A stretch of 64,000 bases of DNA from Chryseobacterium candidae (GTDB lineage Bacteria > Bacteroidota > Bacteroidia > Flavobacteriales > Weeksellaceae): NCBI RefSeq assembly GCF_004916905.1, contig NZ_SDLV01000006.1, positions 1 through 64,000 on the forward strand. Direction: 5' to 3'. Below the pieces are notes generated by a model, which ran no database searches, was not told where the DNA came from, and worked only from the letters and a program-made list of their open reading frames with translations. Shown here in pieces: positions 41,661 through 51,033 of the stretch. Each line of letters starts with the position of its first letter. Within the stretch, counting starts at the first letter, position 1. Made by a program: the position numbers and the translations under genes.

Positions 41661-44600
41661 TTACATGTTTCTTCTGTACTTACCGCCTACTTCAAATAAA
41701 GCGTTGGTAATCTGTCCAAGAGAACAATATTTCACGGCATCCATCATCATTTCAAATAAGTTTTGCTGGTTGATGGCTGCATGCTGAAGTTGTTTCAAAG
41801 CTTCTTCAGATTTACCTTCATTCGCTTGCTGGAAGTTATGAAGAGATTCAATCTGTGCCTGTTTCTCCTCTTCAGTAGAACGGATAACTTCTCCTGGTAA
41901 AACGGTTGGAGAACCATCTTTTCCTAAGAAAGTATTTACTCCGATGATCGGATATTCACCAGTATGCTTCAGCCACTCGTAATGCATGGATTCTTCCTGG
42001 ATTTTTGAACGTTGGTACATCGTTTCCATTGCTCCAAGAACACCGCCTCTTTCTGTGATTCTGTCGAATTCTGCATATACAGCTTCTTCTACAAGATCCG
42101 TTAATTCTTCAATGATGAATGATCCCTGAAGCGGATTTTCGTTTTTAGCCAATCCTAATTCTTTGTTGATGATCAGCTGAATTGCCATCGCTCTTCTTAC
42201 AGACTGCTCAGTAGGAGTTGTGATCGCTTCGTCATACGCATTGGTGTGAAGTGAATTACAGTTATCATAGATTGCATAAAGCGCCTGAAGAGTAGTTCTG
42301 ATATCGTTGAAGTCAATTTCCTGAGCGTGCAGAGAACGTCCTGAAGTCTGGATGTGGTATTTCAGCATCTGGCTTCTTTCGTCAGCTCCGTATTTTAATT
42401 TCATGGCTTTTGCCCAGATTCTTCTTGCCACGCGTCCGATTACTGAATATTCAGGATCAATACCGTTAGAGAAGAAGAAAGATAAGTTCGGTGCAAAATC
42501 ATTGATATCCATTCCACGGCTTAAGTAATATTCCACATAAGTGAAACCATTAGCCAGTGTGAATGCTAATTGGGAAACCGGATTCGCTCCCGCTTCGGCA
42601 ATATGGTATCCTGAAATAGAAACAGAGTAGAAGTTTCTTACTTTTTCTCTGATGAAATATTCCTGAACGTCACCCATTAATCTTAAGGCAAACTCCGTAG
42701 AGAAGATACATGTATTCTGAGCTTGGTCTTCTTTTAAGATATCAGCCTGAACGGTGCCACGAACCGTAGCAATCGTTTTAGCTTTGATTTCTGCATAGAC
42801 ATCAGCAGGGATTACTTCATCACCTGTTAATCCCAAAAGCTGTAATCCTAAACCATTGTTGGATGGAGGAAGTTCACCGTTGTATTTCGGTCTTTCTAAC
42901 CCTTTATCGTCAAATTTTTCTTTAAGCTTAGCTTCAACTTTAGATGCTAAACCGTTTTCTTTAATATATTTTTCAACATTCTGATCAATGGCGGCATTCA
43001 TAAAGAAAGCCAGCAGCATTGGTGCAGGACCGTTGATCGTCATTGAAACCGAAGTCAATGCATTCACAAGATCAAATCCGGAATATAATTTCTTGGCATC
43101 ATCCAGTGTTGCAATAGAAACTCCCGCATTTCCGATTTTACCATAAATATCTGGTGGTAAAGCCGGATCCTGACCGTATAGTGTAACAGAGTCAAAAGCT
43201 GTAGATAAACGTTTTGCAGGCATTTCTGCAGAAACATAATGGAATCTTCTGTTGGTTCTTTCAGGACCTCCTTCTCCTGCAAACATTCTTGTAGGATCTT
43301 CTCCGGTTCTCTTGAACGGATAAATACCTGCAGTGTAAGGGAAGCTTCCCGGAAGGTTTTCCTGTCCTTTCCATTTGATCAGATCTCCCCAGTCATTGTA
43401 TTTTGGTAATGCAATTTTTGGAATTCTTAAGTGAGATAAAGACTCAGTAGAAGTTTCAACCTTGATCTCTTTTCCTCTCACAAAATAAGAATAAAACTCT
43501 GCATGGAAAGCTTTTTTCGTGTCGTCCCAAGTCTTTAGGAAGTCGATATTATCCTGTTGAAGTTCTTTTTCTGCTTTTTGATATTCAGCATCCAGAACGT
43601 CATTGGAAATGATATTTTTAACGCCTTCAATATGATACATTTTTCTGGCTAATTCTGCCTGTTTTTCAATATTGATGTCGTATTGTTTATTGTTTTCAAC
43701 GATTTCAGAAAGGTAACGGACTCTTTTCGGAGGAATGATGGTTACTTCTTCTGTAATTTCCTGTTCTACAAAGGTTTTTAGATTTAATTCAGAGAATTTA
43801 TCATTTACTTTTGAAACCAATCTGTTGTATAATTCTGTAGTTCCATGATCATTAAACTGAGATGCTTTGGTTGCATATACCGGCATATCGTCTAACGGGC
43901 TTTCCCATAGTAAATGGTTTCTCTGGAACTGTTTTCTTACCGCCTGAAGTGCATCCAATGCACCACGCTTGTCAGATTTATTCAATGCGACAAGATCTGC
44001 ATAGTCTAACATGTCGATTTTTTCCAACTGCGTGGATGCTCCATATTCTGGAGTCATTACATACATGGAAACGTCCGCAAAATCAGAAACTTCTGAACCA
44101 GACTGCCCGATCCCCGAAGTTTCAAGAATGATGATATCAGGACGGGCCAGTTTCAATACATTCAGTGCAGAGTGAATGAAAGGAGAAACAGAAACGTTAT
44201 TTTCTCTGGTTGCCATAGAACGCATATAAACTCTTGGATCATTGATCGCGTTCATACGGATTCTGTCGCCTAATAAAGCACCTCCGGTTTTCTTTTTCGA
44301 AGGGTCAATGGAAATAATAGCGATTTTTTTATCCGTATTTGAACGTAAGAAACGTCTTACCAATTCATCTGTTAGTGATGATTTACCAGCTCCTCCGGTA
44401 CCTGTAATACCAATGATTGGAATAGTCAGATCTTTAGATTTTTCATCGATTGCTTTTACAAGCTCAGGTTTTTCTTCTGAGAAGTTTTCAACAGCTGAAA
44501 TAATTTGAGCAATGCTTGACGGATTTTCAAAGCTGATATCATCAAGATCTTTTGCTGTAACATCTTTTCCTGTAGCAAAATCTGATCTTTGTACCAGATC

Positions 44601-45008
44601 ATCAATCATTCCCTGAAGTCCCAGCTCACGGCCATCATCCGGAGAATAAATTCTGTCGATTCCGTAAGACATCAGGTCTTTGATTTCTTCCGGAAGGATT
44701 ACACCGCCACCGCCGCCAAAAATTTTGATCTGCGGTGAATTTTTCTCCCTCAAAAGATCATAAATATATTTAAAATATTCGTTATGACCTCCCTGATAAG
44801 AAGTTAATGCAATAGCATTAGCATCTTCCTGGATTGCTGTATTTACAACTTCTTCTGCTGATTTATCGTGTCCTAAGTGGATCACTTCGCATCCTGTTCC
44901 CTGGATGACACGACGCATAATATTGATTGCAGCATCATGCCCGTCAAATAATGAGGCAGCAGTTACGATTCTTACCTTGTTGGTTGGAGTATATTTTTGG
45001 GTTTCCAT
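41661..45008 (-). CDS. icmF: fused isobutyryl-CoA mutase with G-protein chaperone
   Basis: Coenzyme B12 enzyme that interconverts isobutyryl-CoA and n-butyryl-CoA (EC 5.4.99.13). Single chain of 1115 residues, the size of IcmF. Order: B12-binding domain, about 12-145 ([13 protein letters not shown] with the DxH ligand, [13 protein letters not shown]); MeaB-type G domain, about 195-430 (P-loop GTGGAGKS at 203-210, NKSDKRG); linker; mutase barrel, about 560-1115 ([44 protein letters not shown]). The [12 protein letters not shown] segment is of the isobutyryl rather than methylmalonyl type. The built-in G domain edits and loads the cofactor. Likely used for branched-chain amino acid or fatty acid carbon. 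Monocistronic. Confidence 0.95.
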   Translation of the reverse strand: METQKYTPTNKVRIVTAASLFDGHDAAINIMRRVIQGTGCEVIHLGHDKSAEEVVNTAIQEDANAIALTSYQGGHNEYFKYIYDLLREKNSPQIKIFGGGGGVILPEEIKDLMSYGIDRIYSPDDGRELGLQGMIDDLVQRSDFATGKDVTAKDLDDISFENPSSIAQIISAVENFSEEKPELVKAIDEKSKDLTIPIIGITGTGGAGKSSLTDELVRRFLRSNTDKKIAIISIDPSKKKTGGALLGDRIRMNAINDPRVYMRSMATRENNVSVSPFIHSALNVLKLARPDIIILETSGIGQSGSEVSDFADVSMYVMTPEYGASTQLEKIDMLDYADLVALNKSDKRGALDALQAVRKQFQRNHLLWESPLDDMPVYATKASQFNDHGTTELYNRLVSKVNDKFSELNLKTFVEQEITEEVTIIPPKRVRYLSEIVENNKQYDINIEKQAELARKMYHIEGVKNIISNDVLDAEYQKAEKELQQDNIDFLKTWDDTKKAFHAEFYSYFVRGKEIKVETSTESLSHLRIPKIALPKYNDWGDLIKWKGQENLPGSFPYTAGIYPFKRTGEDPTRMFAGEGGPERTNRRFHYVSAEMPAKRLSTAFDSVTLYGQDPALPPDIYGKIGNAGVSIATLDDAKKLYSGFDLVNALTSVSMTINGPAPMLLAFFMNAAIDQNVEKYIKENGLASKVEAKLKEKFDDKGLERPKYNGELPPSNNGLGLQLLGLTGDEVIPADVYAEIKAKTIATVRGTVQADILKEDQAQNTCIFSTEFALRLMGDVQEYFIREKVRNFYSVSISGYHIAEAGANPVSQLAFTLANGFTYVEYYLSRGMDINDFAPNLSFFFSNGIDPEYSVIGRVARRIWAKAMKLKYGADERSQMLKYHIQTSGRSLHAQEIDFNDIRTTLQALYAIYDNCNSLHTNAYDEAITTPTEQSVRRAMAIQLIINKELGLAKNENPLQGSFIIEELTDLVEEAVYAEFDRITERGGVLGAMETMYQRSKIQEESMHYEWLKHTGEYPIIGVNTFLGKDGSPTVLPGEVIRSTEEEKQAQIESLHNFQQANEGKSEEALKQLQHAAINQQNLFEMMMDAVKYCSLGQITNALFEVGGKYRRNM

Positions 45009-45035
45009 AAAAATTCTAGACAGTTTCTAAGTTCT

Positions 45036-45062
45036 CAAATATAGTAATAAAATGAAAACCAA
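45036..45062 (-). promoter_or_regulatory. candidate promoter of icmF
   Basis: On the minus strand TATATTTG at 45036-45043 with a TTG at 45060-45062, spacer 16 (shorter than the usual 18-20). 27 bases upstream of the ATG. Confidence 0.45.
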
Positions 45063-45181
45063 GACTTGTAATTTAATGTTTTGATTTTTAAACATTTATA
45101 ATAATTGTTTTTTTTGGTTTTGTAGACTTTGTCAGAGGCTGAATCAGTATTTTACAGATTATTACGCTGCTCTGTAATAAT

Positions 45182-45217
45182 AAAAATGTCGGCAGATCAA
45201 AATCTACCGACATTTTT
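45182..45217. terminator. bidirectional terminator behind the 45248-46522 gene
   Basis: AAAAATGTCGG-AGAT pairs with ATCT-CCGACATTTTT, A run left and T run right. A second smaller hairpin (TTACAGA/TCTGTAA) lies at 45152-45177. Confidence 0.8.
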
Positions 45218-45247
45218 AACCATAAGTTTGGTTTCAGAAAGCTTCCT

Positions 45248-46522
45248 TTATTGTTTCTCTGAAAAAAGTGTTTTTCTTTTGCTGTCCAATCCCCAGTTCA
45301 ACCCTAAAAATGAAATCAGATTATCCTTATCACCATAATTCTTTCCAAAAGCTGCATTAATATAAACGCTGTCGGATACTTTATAGTTAATGATTCCGTT
45401 AGAACGATAGGTATTGTCTAAATCACTGCTTCTGTAAATGAATTCATACCCAATGGAAAATTTATTATAAACAAGCTCTATTTTTCCACCAAAATCATAA
45501 TTGTTGGTTTTGCTGAACCCGTTGGCAACATCATAAACTGTTTTGTCCTGCATGTATCTTGCAACGGCATAAAAATTTAATCGTTTTTCAATCTTTGAAG
45601 GGTCTTCAGGGGTTTCTTTGATCATTACTTTGGGCTTTTCGTTCTTTTGATTTGCGGCTAACTTTTGTTCTTCAGCTGATTTTGGCTTTGACTCTTGATT
45701 TCTCCTTTCCAGATTGATTCCAGAACTCATTGTCAGCCAAACCCCAAATTTCCCGAATTGATTATTCTTGAATTGGTTATTTAAAAAGAAAGTACTGTAG
45801 GCTGAAGCTACATCCAGCTGAAAAGCAGGTTTTTCATCAAGGTATTTTTTATAATTTTCTGTTTCTGTCTTGTAATAATCCGGGACGAACTTTTCTAGCG
45901 CTTTTGCCCTCATCTCATTTTTTTCATCTGGGCTGGCATTGGATGCTTCTATATCATTATATTCCTTTGATTTTCTAAACTCTTCCTGGATATCGGTTAA
46001 TTCCTTTGATATATTCGTGTTTGAGGTTGTGATAGCCTCTATATTTTTTTTATTTCTTATTTTAACTACTGTAGTTCGCAAAGAAAAAGATACCGAAGGA
46101 TTTTCCGTTTCAAGATTTTCAATTTTATAATTTTTCAGAAAGGCAAATGAGACTGAAACGTTTTTTGCTTCACTGAAAATGTTATTTTTATACTCCTCTT
46201 TTCTATTATCAGCATTTTTGATGGTTTTAATGCCAGCGTATTTCAACGCATCCATTTCCGTCAGAGGAAATAAATGGGTCGGGGTAAGTTCTACTGCGTA
46301 CGCATTGGGAAGACCTTCATTTTCGCTGAAAGAATTCACAATACTGGTCATGAATGCTTTTTTCGATTTTGGGGTTTCCAGATCAGAACTTGCCAAGCCG
46401 AGAAGCATTACACTTGGAGCATTGGAAAGCTCCAGCTTGTTTAACTCTGTACTAATTTCTTTGTTTTGAGAAAATAGTAATGTTGATCCAACTGTCAGAG
46501 TTACTAGTAATATCTTTTTCAT
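45248..46522 (-). CDS. exported, probably outer-membrane, protein of unknown function
   Basis: Protein of 424 residues with signal peptide 1-18 (GSTLLFSQ). Residues about 20-130 form a soluble N-terminal domain. A charged coiled region follows at about 165-235, then a series of amphipathic beta strands at about 240-420 (FYAVARYMQDKTVYD, YDFGGKIELVYNKFSIGYEFIYRSS, YINAAFGKNYG, LISFLGLNWGL), as in small outer-membrane barrels. A charged linker with many Lys and Glu, about 270-315, interrupts the barrel. No family named. It overlaps the upstream 132-residue gene by 4 bases, so the two work together. Confidence 0.75.
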   Translation of the reverse strand: MKKILLVTLTVGSTLLFSQNKEISTELNKLELSNAPSVMLLGLASSDLETPKSKKAFMTSIVNSFSENEGLPNAYAVELTPTHLFPLTEMDALKYAGIKTIKNADNRKEEYKNNIFSEAKNVSVSFAFLKNYKIENLETENPSVSFSLRTTVVKIRNKKNIEAITTSNTNISKELTDIQEEFRKSKEYNDIEASNASPDEKNEMRAKALEKFVPDYYKTETENYKKYLDEKPAFQLDVASAYSTFFLNNQFKNNQFGKFGVWLTMSSGINLERRNQESKPKSAEEQKLAANQKNEKPKVMIKETPEDPSKIEKRLNFYAVARYMQDKTVYDVANGFSKTNNYDFGGKIELVYNKFSIGYEFIYRSSDLDNTYRSNGIINYKVSDSVYINAAFGKNYGDKDNLISFLGLNWGLDSKRKTLFSEKQ

Positions 46523-46917
46523 AGCTCAATATTTATGTACTTATAGACTCCATAGATGAATCTGCCAGCTAAATCTTCGGTTGTTTTACCTTTAAAGGGG
46601 TTGAAATTAAAATTCTTGCTAGGAATTTGAGGAAACTCGAATTTTATTCTGCATGTATTGATTAAGATCTGCAGATGGTTTACCTGCATATTAATATTAA
46701 AAGAAGTTGCAAAAAGTAAATTACCGGACTTTACATCTGCTTTTGGAATAGTAAAAGAAAATCCGTCATCTTTTAAATTGTTGTCATCTATCCGGGTTCC
46801 ATTGATGATAAAATGGGGATCACCAAATTGTGTATTGGCACTGATTATTACATTCACTTCAACATTGTCTTCGTTAAAGTCCGTAATTTCTACTGTTTTT
46901 TGGGGAATCTTTTTCAT
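46519..46917 (-). CDS. small protein of unknown function coupled to an outer-membrane gene
   Basis: Protein of 132 residues without signal peptide or helix: TVEITDFNEDNVEVNVIISANTQFGDPHFIINGTRID, DGFSFTIPKADVKSGNLLFATSFNINMQVNHLQILINTC. It reads as one compact beta domain, perhaps cytoplasmic. Its stop overlaps the next gene by 4 bases (ATGA). No known family recognised. A good promoter and a hairpin lie in its leader. Confidence 0.7.
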   Translation of the reverse strand: MKKIPQKTVEITDFNEDNVEVNVIISANTQFGDPHFIINGTRIDDNNLKDDGFSFTIPKADVKSGNLLFATSFNINMQVNHLQILINTCRIKFEFPQIPSKNFNFNPFKGKTTEDLAGRFIYGVYKYINIEL

Positions 46918-47030
46918 GTCTATTGTTTTTTTGGTTTGTAATTGTTTTTTTAATTTTTGAAAAATCAGATCTTTCCTCTTCGATACCCTGCAAAATGATT
47001 AGGAGGATATCTCAGCTCCTGATTCTATTT

Positions 47031-47061
47031 CAAATTTATAATTTGTAATGTTTGTGGTCAA
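47031..47061 (-). promoter_or_regulatory. promoter of the 46917-45248 operon
   Basis: On the minus strand TTG at 47059-47061 and TAAATTTG at 47031-47038, spacer 20. The leader would be about 105 bases and begin with a hairpin (ATCAGGAG/CTCCTAAT, 46998-47023), placed at the very 5' end of the transcript. Confidence 0.6.
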
Positions 47062-47135
47062 TTACCTTTTTGGGTGATATTGTTGGTTTCAATAATTAAA
47101 TGTTTGCGACAATTCTACACCCCGATTAAATTCTC

Positions 47136-47143
47136 TATTTTTG
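47136..47143 (+). promoter_or_regulatory. candidate -7 element for the 47162-47494 gene
   Basis: TATTTTTG, 18 bases upstream of the ATG. An in-frame TTG at 47141 lies within it, so the shorter start is preferred. Confidence 0.55.
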
Positions 47144-47161
47144 CAGCATATTTTTACAGAC

Positions 47162-47494
47162 ATGCAAAAAGCGTTGATATATTTCGCATTGGGAACTGTA
47201 GTAAGCTTCCTGATTAATTATTTCTTTTTAAGTTCAGAAAACATTGGTTTGGAGTTCTATTATGCTATTGCTTTTGGTGCGGCCTGGGGTATTGCTTATT
47301 ATTTGGATACTCCAGATTTTACACTGGCTAAAAAACTGGGACTGTCTTTTGTAGTGATGGCGATTCTGGTTGGTGCAGGTACTTTAATTTTTAAACTTGA
47401 ACTGGCTATTCCATCCATTCTAAAGTTTTCTATGGTGTTTGTAGCCTATTATGTAATAGCAAGCTTTAGGGCAACTAAGTCATTAAGAAAATAA
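47162..47494 (+). CDS. small integral membrane protein of unknown function
   Basis: 110 residues from the ATG at 47162. Four predicted helices: about 2-22 (ALIYFALGTVVSFLINYFF), 29-47 (FYYAIAFGAAWGIAYYL), 58-78 (LGLSFVVMAILVGAGTLIF) and 84-103 (SILKFSMVFVAYYVIASF), with short loops. No known family named. Inner membrane. Monocistronic, with a promoter and a shared bidirectional terminator. Confidence 0.8.
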   Translation: MQKALIYFALGTVVSFLINYFFLSSENIGLEFYYAIAFGAAWGIAYYLDTPDFTLAKKLGLSFVVMAILVGAGTLIFKLELAIPSILKFSMVFVAYYVIASFRATKSLRK

Positions 47495-47496
47495 AT

Positions 47497-47528
47497 AAAA
47501 GAGGCTTTCACAATTGAAAGCCTCTTTT
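47497..47528. terminator. bidirectional terminator between convergent genes
   Basis: AAAAGAGGCTTTC pairs exactly with GAAAGCCTCTTTT around a 6-base loop; it serves both the plus-strand membrane protein and the minus-strand DUF3667 gene. Confidence 0.88.
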
Positions 47529-47532
47529 ATTA

Positions 47533-48630
47533 TTAATGAATCATCAGGAAACTTATTAGGGCAAGGCCTAAAAGCAAAAACATAAATGCAATAAAGTTAA
47601 TGGTGAATAATATCATTCCGAGAATAATGCTTACCAAACCATGGGCGCGATAAACCCGCCTGTGAGCAATAAAAAAATAGGCCATAGTGTATAATGACAG
47701 GAGTGATATTGCTAAATATAAAATGGTATTAATCAGCCAGAAGTCTGTGAGACCTGCCAATTTGGTAAGTAAGAATATCAATAATATGGTAAGCAGTAAA
47801 AACGAGAAGTAATGCAGCGTGAAAATTCCGTGATCAAAGTACCACCATTTTTTCTTACTATGAAAGATCCATAAAAATAATGCGAAAAGAGGGAGATAGA
47901 TAAAAAGTGCTTTTGGGAGATTATGAAATGACTTTTCTACCATACCGGCAATAATTTCCTTTTTCTTCACGCCTTTTTCTTTAAGCTCAAAGAATTTGTG
48001 AATGATAGGGGCTTCAATAAAACTAAGAGATGACGGATTTTTGGCTTTAGCAGAATCATAAGCCTTCCTGGTTTTGTAGTCACCAAAAGTAAAATCCGGA
48101 TCTATTGTTTTGTCCATGTCAATCATATCTTCTATTTCAGAAGAGTCAGGAACTGCTTTTATTCCTTCAATCGCAAGAGAGTCTTTTTCAGTCAGATGTT
48201 TTTTTGCTTTTATACTGTCTATAAGCTTTTGTTTTCCGACAGGTTTCATGACTTTTAAAAAGTTTGTTTTATTATTTTCACCACTATTTCCCTCTTTTGT
48301 AGAGCCTATATTAACCATAGGAAACAGAGCAAAAACGAAAAATGTAATGAAACTGACAAAAATATAAAGCTTTACAGGAGGAACGAATTTCTGTCTCTTT
48401 CCTTCCAGATAAGTGTTTGTCAGTTTGCCGGGTCTAAATAACAAATTTTTTACTGTTCCCCAGAACTGCCCGTCATAATGAGTGAAGTCTTCAATGAAAT
48501 GGGTGAAAAGAAAGTAGAAGGGCTGTCGTCTTTCAGTATTTTCCTGTCCGCAGTGGGGACAAAACCTTTCTTCAACCTGATGCCCGCAGTTGAGGCAGGT
48601 TTTATCATCTCTTATTTTTCCGTGGCTCAT
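47533..48630 (-). CDS. DUF3667 membrane protein with zinc ribbon
   Basis: 365 residues from the ATG at 48630 (a longer start would need TTG). The N-terminal zinc ribbon is CLNCGHQVEERFCPHCGQ (two CxxC pairs), followed by NTERRQPFYFLFTHFIEDFTHYDGQFWGTVKNLLFRPGKLTNTYLEGKR, the DUF3667 signature. One helix near 90-110, a polar region of about 120 residues, then four or five helices from about 235 (LFIYLPLFALFLWIFHSKKKWWYFDHGIFTLHYFSFLLLTILL). Function unknown; inner membrane. Confidence 0.9.
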   Translation of the reverse strand: MSHGKIRDDKTCLNCGHQVEERFCPHCGQENTERRQPFYFLFTHFIEDFTHYDGQFWGTVKNLLFRPGKLTNTYLEGKRQKFVPPVKLYIFVSFITFFVFALFPMVNIGSTKEGNSGENNKTNFLKVMKPVGKQKLIDSIKAKKHLTEKDSLAIEGIKAVPDSSEIEDMIDMDKTIDPDFTFGDYKTRKAYDSAKAKNPSSLSFIEAPIIHKFFELKEKGVKKKEIIAGMVEKSFHNLPKALFIYLPLFALFLWIFHSKKKWWYFDHGIFTLHYFSFLLLTILLIFLLTKLAGLTDFWLINTILYLAISLLSLYTMAYFFIAHRRVYRAHGLVSIILGMILFTINFIAFMFLLLGLALISFLMIH

Positions 48631-48902
48631 GATTATGGAATATGATTGCCACAAATATAATTATTTCGATGAAATTGTGATGATGTTAATATATCTTACA
48701 GAATCGTTACAGTAAACTTAATAAAAGAAAGAGTTGAGGGAATAAACTCTTTGCTGTTTCATTGGTGTTTTTAGAATCTTCAAAGTGTATTTTTCATCGG
48801 CTCATGAGTTTTCAAGATCTGTGCCAAAATTGTAAATAGTGTTAAAATCTATTAATAGAAGGGGACAGGGAGAAGATTATATAGATTAAATAAAATATGT
48901 TT

Positions 48903-48931
48903 TTGGGTTACAAAAATAATTTGTACCTTTG
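48903..48931 (+). promoter_or_regulatory. promoter of the rplM-rpsI-rpsB cluster
   Basis: TTG at 48903-48905 and TACCTTTG at 48924-48931, spacer 18. A small hairpin (ACCC/GGGT, 48935-48948) follows at the start of the transcript. The 323-base gap 48655-48977 also has a hairpin AAAGAGTT/AACTCTTT at 48728-48752 of unclear role and nothing else. Confidence 0.7.
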
Positions 48932-48977
48932 CACACCCTTTTAGGGGTAAATTATGTTTAATCTTTAACTAAAACGT

Positions 48978-49433
48978 GTGAATACATTAAGTTACAAAAC
49001 TGTTTCAGCGAACAAAGCTACTGCTAATAAAGAATGGGTTGTGGTAGACGCTGAAGGACAGCCGTTAGGTAGATTAGCTTCTACGGTTGCAAAGATTTTG
49101 AGAGGTAAGCACAAAACGAACTACACACCTCACGTAGATTGTGGTGATAACGTAATCGTTTTGAATGCTGGGAAAATTACACTTTCCGGAAACAAGTGGG
49201 CTGATAAGACTTATATCTGGCATACAGGATACCCTGGTGGACAGAAGTCTATGACTGCGGCTGAACTTCAAAAGAAAGATTCTTTAAAGGTATTAGAAAA
49301 GTCTGTAAAAGGTATGTTGCCTAAAAACAGATTAGGAGCTGCTATCCTTAAGAACCTTTATTTATATGAAGGAACTGAGCACAAACATGAAGCTCAACAG
49401 CCAAAAACAATTAATGTTAACGAATTTAAATAA
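48978..49433 (+). CDS. rplM: 50S ribosomal protein L13
   Basis: Protein of 151 residues; early assembly protein of the large subunit. Motifs: EWVVVDAEGQPLGRLASTVAKILRGKHKTNYTPHVDCGDNVIVLNAGKITLSGNK, then KGMLPKNRLGAAILKNLYLYEGTEHKHEAQQP. The start is GTG: an in-frame TAA lies just upstream at 48968-48970 and no ATG occurs before the conserved region. Six bases separate it from rpsI. Confidence 0.97.
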   Translation: MNTLSYKTVSANKATANKEWVVVDAEGQPLGRLASTVAKILRGKHKTNYTPHVDCGDNVIVLNAGKITLSGNKWADKTYIWHTGYPGGQKSMTAAELQKKDSLKVLEKSVKGMLPKNRLGAAILKNLYLYEGTEHKHEAQQPKTINVNEFK

Positions 49434-49439
49434 TTAATT

Positions 49440-49826
49440 ATGTCTATAGTTCACAAAATCGGAAGAAGAAAAACTTCTGTAGCTAGAGTTTATGTAAAAC
49501 CAGGTTCTGGTGTTATTACAGTAAACGGTAAAGATGCTAAAGAATATTTCTCTACAGACGTGATGGTTTACAAATTAAACCAACCGTTTATCCTTTCTGA
49601 GACTGTTGGTCAGTATGACGTTACCGTAAACGTATTCGGTGGTGGAAATACAGGTCAGGCAGAGGCTATCAGATTAGGTATTTCTAGAGCTTTATGCGAA
49701 ATCAACGCTGAGTTCAGATTAGCATTGAAGCCAGCTGGTTTACTTACAAGAGACGCAAGAATGGTGGAAAGAAAGAAGCCAGGTCAGAAAAAAGCAAGAA
49801 AGAGATTCCAATTCTCAAAACGTTAA
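49440..49826 (+). CDS. rpsI: 30S ribosomal protein S9
   Basis: Protein of 128 residues with the S9 pattern: [52 protein letters not shown], and the basic tail [25 protein letters not shown], which reaches the P-site tRNA. Co-transcribed with rplM, as in nearly all bacteria. Confidence 0.97.
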   Translation: MSIVHKIGRRKTSVARVYVKPGSGVITVNGKDAKEYFSTDVMVYKLNQPFILSETVGQYDVTVNVFGGGNTGQAEAIRLGISRALCEINAEFRLALKPAGLLTRDARMVERKKPGQKKARKRFQFSKR

Positions 49827-49836
49827 GATTTCTCGT

Positions 49837-49947
49837 TGGCAGATGGCTTATGGCTACTGGCTACAGAAATGTATTAAATTTTTTTTAAACTTAATCTCGG
49901 CGAAAAGCCCATTGCCAAAAGCAAAAAGCAGACCGCCAATTGCCCGT
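49837..49947. repeat. inverted array of 7-bp TGG units, copy 3
   Basis: Left arm 49837-49864: TGGCAGA, TGGCTTA, TGGCTAC, TGGCTAC, exact 7-base period. Right arm about 49906-49947 on the minus strand: GGGCAAT, TGGCGGT, CTGCTTT, TTGCTTT, TGGCAAT, GGGCTTT. Same inverted layout as the copies at 13151 and 23817 but with TGGC-type units. It sits inside the ribosomal gene cluster between rpsI and rpsB. Confidence 0.6.
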
Positions 49948-50033
49948 TACGTTTAGCATCCAAACGCTTCTCCCATCTAAAGAAGTTGTTGATTGTTTAA
50001 AAGACGGAAAGTAAACTAACAAAAACAGAAAAC

Positions 50034-50795
50034 ATGGCAAAAGCAAATGTAAAAGACCTTTTAGAGGCTGGCGTACACTTCGGTCACATGACTAGAAAGT
50101 GGAATCCAAATATGGCTCCATACATTTTTATGGAGAAAAACGGTATTCACATTGTAGACTTACATAAAACAGCAGTTAAATTAGATGAAGCATGCAGCGC
50201 TTTAGAAAAATTAACTTCTGCAGGTAAAAAAGTTCTTTTCGTAGCGACTAAAAAGCAAGCGAAAGAAGTAGTTGCAAAACACGCTTCTGAACTTAATATG
50301 CCTTATATTACAGAAAGATGGCCAGGTGGTATGTTAACGAACTTCGTTACTATCAGAAAGGCTGTAAAGAAGATGAATGCTATCGACAAAATGAAAAAAG
50401 ACGGTACATTCGAAACTTTATCTAAAAAAGAAAGATTACAAGTTGACAGACAAAGAGCTAACCTGGAGAAGAACTTAGGTTCTATCGCTGACATGGTGAG
50501 ACTTCCATCTGCTGTATTTGTAGTTGATATCTTAAGAGAACACATCGCGGTAACTGAAGCTAAGAAACTTGGTATTCCAGTTTTCGGTATCGTTGATACA
50601 AACTCTGACCCTAGAAAAGTTGACTTCGTTATCCCAGGAAACGATGATGCTTCTAAGTCTATTGATATGATCCTTAGCGTAGTTTCTGAATCTATCAAAG
50701 AAGGTCAGTCTCAAAGAAAAGCTGATAAAGAAAAATCTAAAGAAGAAGGAGAAAAAGTATCTGCTGATACAGATGCTGATTTCGATGCAGAATAA
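50034..50795 (+). CDS. rpsB: 30S ribosomal protein S2
   Basis: Protein of 253 residues. Motifs: LLEAGVHFGHMTRKWNPNMAPYIFMEKNGIHIVDLHKTA, FVATKKQAKEVV, ITERWPGGMLTNFVTIRK, and FGIVDTNSDPRKVDFVIPGNDDASKSIDMIL. The acidic, Lys/Glu-rich tail is not conserved. The gene normally precedes tsf; here the gene after its terminator is on the other strand and tsf lies about 11 kb away. The 207-base gap from rpsI is longer than usual because of the heptad array, so S2 may depend on read-through or its own promoter. Confidence 0.97.
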   Translation: MAKANVKDLLEAGVHFGHMTRKWNPNMAPYIFMEKNGIHIVDLHKTAVKLDEACSALEKLTSAGKKVLFVATKKQAKEVVAKHASELNMPYITERWPGGMLTNFVTIRKAVKKMNAIDKMKKDGTFETLSKKERLQVDRQRANLEKNLGSIADMVRLPSAVFVVDILREHIAVTEAKKLGIPVFGIVDTNSDPRKVDFVIPGNDDASKSIDMILSVVSESIKEGQSQRKADKEKSKEEGEKVSADTDADFDAE

Positions 50796-50818
50796 TTGAA
50801 GATTTTCTTTAATATAGG

Positions 50819-50850
50819 AAAAACGCTGGATTTCGGTCCAGCGTTTTTTT
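50819..50850 (+). terminator. terminator of rpsB
   Basis: AAACGCTGGA pairs with TCCAGCGTTT around a 6-base loop with a long T run. Confidence 0.88.
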
Positions 50851-51001
50851 ATTTATATACAAGAGCTATTTCTTAGAAAAGTATGTATAAAACTCATTTT
50901 TATACTTAGTGATCAATTTTACCTTGAAAGGTTTAAAATAATCTTGTTTAGTATCTTTTGACTATTCATTGCAAGAAAATATCAGAATTTTTTATTTAAA
51001 A

Positions 51002-51028
51002 TAAAAACCCACAGAAAGTCTGCGGGCT
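51002..51028 (-). terminator. terminator of the trmB operon
   Basis: On the minus strand CCCGCAGA pairs with TCTGTGGG around CTT, followed by GTTTTTATTTT. The remaining gap 50851-51001 is AT-rich without other signals. Confidence 0.8.
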
Positions 51029-51033
51029 GTATG

